A DNA stretch of 24,420 nt. It comes from JANLTP01 sp031363055 (GTDB lineage: Bacteria > Pseudomonadota > Gammaproteobacteria > Burkholderiales > Burkholderiaceae_E). Where the stretch lies: the NCBI GenBank assembly GCA_031363055.1, contig JANLTP010000266.1, forward strand, positions 1-24,420, in the 5' to 3' direction. The translations under genes were made by a program, and so were the position numbers. Shown here piece after piece: positions 21,578 through 24,420 of this stretch. Numbering within the stretch: position 1 is the first letter of the stretch; each line of letters opens with the position of its first letter. The notes beneath the pieces are model-generated. The model had not been told where the DNA came from and did not search any database. It saw only the letters and a program-made list of their open reading frames with translations.

Positions 21578-23470
21578 TTGACGCGTTTGGACGATACGGT
21601 CGCGCAATCGTTATTGCATCGTGAGGCGTTTTGGGCAGAACAAGCAGCGCTCATTGATTGGCAAAAACCATTCGGGCAGGTACTCGATTACAGCAGACCG
21701 CCATTTACTCGGTGGTTTTGCGGCGGCACCACGAACTTGTGTCACAACGCCGTCGATCGACATTTGAAAGACAGTGCCGACCAGCCTGCACTGATTTACG
21801 TCTCCACGGAGACCAACGTCGAGAAGATCTATACGTTCAATGAATTGCATACCGAAGTCATGCGCATGGCGGCGATCATGCTCGCTGCCGGAGTTGGGCG
21901 TGGTGACCGGGTTCTGATCTACTTGCCGATGATTGCCGAGTCGGTGTTCGCAATTCTGGCGTGCGCTCGAATCGGGGCCATTCATTCGGTGGTTTTTGGT
22001 GGCTTTGCTTCGCACAGTCTGGCAACGCGTATCGACGATGCCAAACCGGTGCTGATTGTCTCGGCCGATGCCGGCTCGCGCGCCGGCAAGGTGGTGCCGT
22101 ACAAGGGTTTGCTCGATGAAGCCATCGAGCTGTCGGCCCATAAGCCAGCTCGGGTGCTGATGGTTGATCGCGGCCTGGCTGCGTTCACGTCGGTCGCCGG
22201 GCGCGACCTCGACTATGCAGAGCAGCGTCAGATGCATCGGGATGCGCAGGTGCCGGTGACCTGGCTCGAGTCCAATGAAGTCAGCTACATCTTGTACACC
22301 TCTGGTACGACCGGCAAGCCGAAGGGGGTGCAGCGCGATGTCGGCGGCTATGCGGTCGCGCTGGCGGCCTCGATGAAACATATCTACTGCGGCAACAAGG
22401 GCGAGACCTATTTCTCCAGCAGCGATATTGGCTGGGTGGTCGGACATTCGTACATTATTTACGGCCCATTGATCGCCGGCATGGCGACGATTTTGTTTGA
22501 AGGCACACCCGTGCGTCCAGACGCCGGTGTGCTCTGGAGTCTGGTGGAGCGTTACAAGGTCACGGTCATGTTCTCGGCACCCACAGCGATCCGGGTGCTC
22601 AAGAAACATGATCCTGCGTTTCTGAAGAAATATGATCTTTCTTCCTTGCGGGCGTTGTTTCTGGCCGGTGAACCGCTCGACGAGCCGACTTCAAACTGGA
22701 TCAGTGAGGGTCTGGGCCGACCGATCATCGATAACTATTGGCAGACCGAAACCGGTTGGCCGATTTTGACGGTGGCCCATGGCATCGAGGCGACACCGAC
22801 CCGGGTCGGCAGCCCTGGCAAGCCGATGTATGGTTATGACGTCAGGCTGGTGCATGAGGTCACGGGCGATGAGTTGGGCAATAACGAAAAAGGGGTGGTG
22901 GCGATTGTGCCTCCTCTGCCGCCCGGCTTCATGCAGACGATTTGGGGCGATGATGCGCGATTTGTCAAAACCTACTTTTCCAGTATTCCGGGTCGCCAGC
23001 TCTACTCGACCTTTGATTGGGGTATTCGAGACGATGATGGCTACTATTTCATTCTGGGGCGCACCGATGATGTCATCAATGTCGCCGGCCATCGACTCGG
23101 CACCCGTGAGATTGAAGAGTCGATCGCCAGCCACAGTGCGATCGCCGAATGTGCAGTGGTCGGAGTTGCGGATGCCTTGAAGGGTCAGGTCGCCATCGGA
23201 TTTGCAGTGTTACGAGACGCCGGCGCGGCCAATGACACAGCCGAGCGTCTGCGGCTCGAAGGTGAGGTCATGGCCACCGTTGACCGGCAACTGGGCGCGG
23301 TAGCCAGACCCGCGCGCGTCTACTTTGTAAGCGCACTGCCCAAGACGCGATCGGGTAAGGTGTTGCGCCGTTCGCTGCAGGCGGTATGCGAAGGCCGAGA
23401 CGCCGGTGACCTCACGACGATTGAAGATCCTGCGGCGCTTGAGCAGATTCGCCTCATCGTTGGCCGCTGA
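21578..23470 (+). CDS. prpE: Propionate-CoA ligase (propionyl-CoA synthetase)
   Basis: PrpE activates propionate to propionyl-CoA through an acyl-adenylate. The 630-residue product (E. coli PrpE 628) shares long blocks with it: RWFCGGTTNLCHNAVDRHL (about 47-65), the phosphate-binding loop YTSGTTGKPKGVQRDVGGYA (about 240-259), EPLDEPTSNW, DNYWQTETGWPI, DWGIRDDDGYYFILGRTDDV and HRLGTREIEES. The catalytic lysine, which is a target of acetylation control in the family, is Lys594 in KTRSGKVLRR. No prpBCD methylcitrate genes are nearby, so propionyl-CoA handling is elsewhere. It starts one base after the receiver-like gene and should be co-translated with it. Confidence 0.95.
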   Translation: MTRLDDTVAQSLLHREAFWAEQAALIDWQKPFGQVLDYSRPPFTRWFCGGTTNLCHNAVDRHLKDSADQPALIYVSTETNVEKIYTFNELHTEVMRMAAIMLAAGVGRGDRVLIYLPMIAESVFAILACARIGAIHSVVFGGFASHSLATRIDDAKPVLIVSADAGSRAGKVVPYKGLLDEAIELSAHKPARVLMVDRGLAAFTSVAGRDLDYAEQRQMHRDAQVPVTWLESNEVSYILYTSGTTGKPKGVQRDVGGYAVALAASMKHIYCGNKGETYFSSSDIGWVVGHSYIIYGPLIAGMATILFEGTPVRPDAGVLWSLVERYKVTVMFSAPTAIRVLKKHDPAFLKKYDLSSLRALFLAGEPLDEPTSNWISEGLGRPIIDNYWQTETGWPILTVAHGIEATPTRVGSPGKPMYGYDVRLVHEVTGDELGNNEKGVVAIVPPLPPGFMQTIWGDDARFVKTYFSSIPGRQLYSTFDWGIRDDDGYYFILGRTDDVINVAGHRLGTREIEESIASHSAIAECAVVGVADALKGQVAIGFAVLRDAGAANDTAERLRLEGEVMATVDRQLGAVARPARVYFVSALPKTRSGKVLRRSLQAVCEGRDAGDLTTIEDPAALEQIRLIVGR

Positions 23471-23482
23471 TCGGAGTACGGT

Positions 23483-24283
23483 TTGATTGAACCGGCGTTG
23501 ATCGTCAAGCGAATCGTCGATAATTTGCTGTTGCCACCGGGTGGCCCGCTGGTTCTGACCTTGGTCGGGCTGTTGCTGGGATCGCGCCGCCCCCGCCTCG
23601 GAAAATCTTTGGCCTGGAGTGGCGTCGTGCTCGGTCTCGTGCTGAGTACGCGCCTGGGCGCCTACGGGGTTGCCGAACTGGTTGAACGGGCCAGTCTGCC
23701 GGCGCTGTCGCAGGCGGCCTTGAAGAGTGCTTTGGCCTCATCGGCTCCGCCCGGTGCCATCGTTTTATTGGCTGGCGGTACGCACTTCGATCTTCGCGAG
23801 TTGCCGGCACCCGATCTGATGTCAGATCGAACTTTGCAGCGAGCCCTGCATGCGGTGCGGGTCTCGCGTTGGTCCGAATTACCCATTCTGGTCTCGGGCG
23901 CCAGTGTTTATGTGGGCCGGGTGGCCGAGGCGCAAACCATTGCGCGAATCATTCGTGAAGACTTTCTCCATCCTGTCAAATGGATCGAGGACGATTCGCT
24001 TGATACCGCCGAGAACGCCAGCAAATCGGCGCGCATGCTTAAGGCCGAGGGCGTCAACAAAATTGTGTTGGTGACCGATGCAACCCATATGTGGCGCTCG
24101 GTGCTGTCCTATGAGAGCGCCGGATTGCGCGTCATACCGGCACCGATGGCCTTCAGTGGCTCGCAGGGCGCCGACTGGAGCACGGCCTGGTTGCCGTCGG
24201 CGCAAGGTTTTGGCATCAGCGGTCGCGCCTTGCATGAATTGCTCGGCCTGCTCTGGTACCGTTTGAGCCGGGCGATTCGCTAG
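23483..24283 (+). CDS. ElyC/SanA/YdcF (DUF218) membrane protein
   Basis: The 266-residue protein has two N-terminal membrane helices (about 20-36 and 42-60) and then a Rossmann-like DUF218 domain facing the periplasm. Hallmarks are IVLLAGGTHF, LPILVSGASVY, the DTAENA turn (about 182-187) and IVLVTDATHMWRSVLSYESA followed by GLRVIPAP. E. coli ElyC is needed for envelope integrity and peptidoglycan precursor supply; SanA and YdcF are relatives, so a precise role cannot be stated. The TTG at 23483 has CGGAG 6 bp upstream. It lies 12 bp after prpE and may share its transcript. Confidence 0.87.
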   Translation: MIEPALIVKRIVDNLLLPPGGPLVLTLVGLLLGSRRPRLGKSLAWSGVVLGLVLSTRLGAYGVAELVERASLPALSQAALKSALASSAPPGAIVLLAGGTHFDLRELPAPDLMSDRTLQRALHAVRVSRWSELPILVSGASVYVGRVAEAQTIARIIREDFLHPVKWIEDDSLDTAENASKSARMLKAEGVNKIVLVTDATHMWRSVLSYESAGLRVIPAPMAFSGSQGADWSTAWLPSAQGFGISGRALHELLGLLWYRLSRAIR

Positions 24284-24420
24284 GAGCCTGTCGGGGTTGA
24301 GGCATAGCGTTGATAAAAAAGCGGGGAATAGCGATGGAATTTCATCGTGATAGGTGTGTTCGATCCTAAATCGCTGCTATTGGTGCTATCGACGCCGTCG
24401 TTGGTCTCGGTAGGGTTGTT

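Noticed and set aside
21611..22609. 332-codon minus-strand open frame
   Set aside because: It is antisense to prpE, which matches PrpE throughout; no family motif is visible in the shadow.

Overview
The window is ordinary chromosomal DNA from a gammaproteobacterium of moderately high GC content. Three things point there: a complete iscRSUA-hscBA-fdx-iscX operon in its enteric/pseudomonad order; an aromatic aminotransferase gene divergent from uvrB, as I recall from pseudomonads; and a (lysS, prfB, recJ, rpfE-like) block of the kind flanking the rpf cluster of Xanthomonadales. The genus cannot be named from the sequence alone. Coding density is high, there is no RNA gene, CRISPR array or complete mobile element, and several genes seem to start at GTG or TTG.

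Layout. 1-347 (-) is the 5' part of an aspartate/aromatic aminotransferase, divergent from uvrB (634-2721) across a 286-bp spacer with two inverted repeats. A low-molecular-weight tyrosine-phosphatase-like gene follows (2787-3308); its catalytic cysteine codon reads as serine. Then comes the Fe-S assembly operon (3486-9134), preceded by a nearly perfect type-1 IscR operator at 3413-3437 and interrupted by a terminator-like hairpin between iscA and hscB. After a short tandem repeat, a minus-strand block reads rpfE-like -> recJ -> prfB -> lysS (14778 down to 9211). prfB carries the classical +1 programmed frameshift, so the gene starts at 11951.

From 14879 a plus-strand block holds a LolC/E-type lipoprotein-release permease, its ATPase LolD, a YjjV-type TatD nuclease/hydrolase and ComEC, the DNA-uptake channel. 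A convergent NlpC/P60 peptidase gene (20384-21019, -) follows. A degenerate receiver-domain gene (21145-21576) is then coupled tightly to prpE (propionate-CoA ligase), followed by an ElyC/YdcF-type DUF218 membrane protein. The last ~137 bp hold no firm gene.

How the genes work together. The isc genes form a self-regulated pathway: IscS supplies sulfur, IscU is the scaffold, IscA a carrier, HscBA the transfer chaperones, Fdx the electron donor, and IscR senses [2Fe-2S] supply. LolC/E and LolD make one ABC transporter, the NlpC/P60 and ElyC proteins belong to envelope maintenance, and lysS/prfB/recJ are housekeeping. The most unusual items are the Cys-to-Ser phosphatase and the pseudo-receiver/prpE pair. 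No wholly new multi-gene system is evident.
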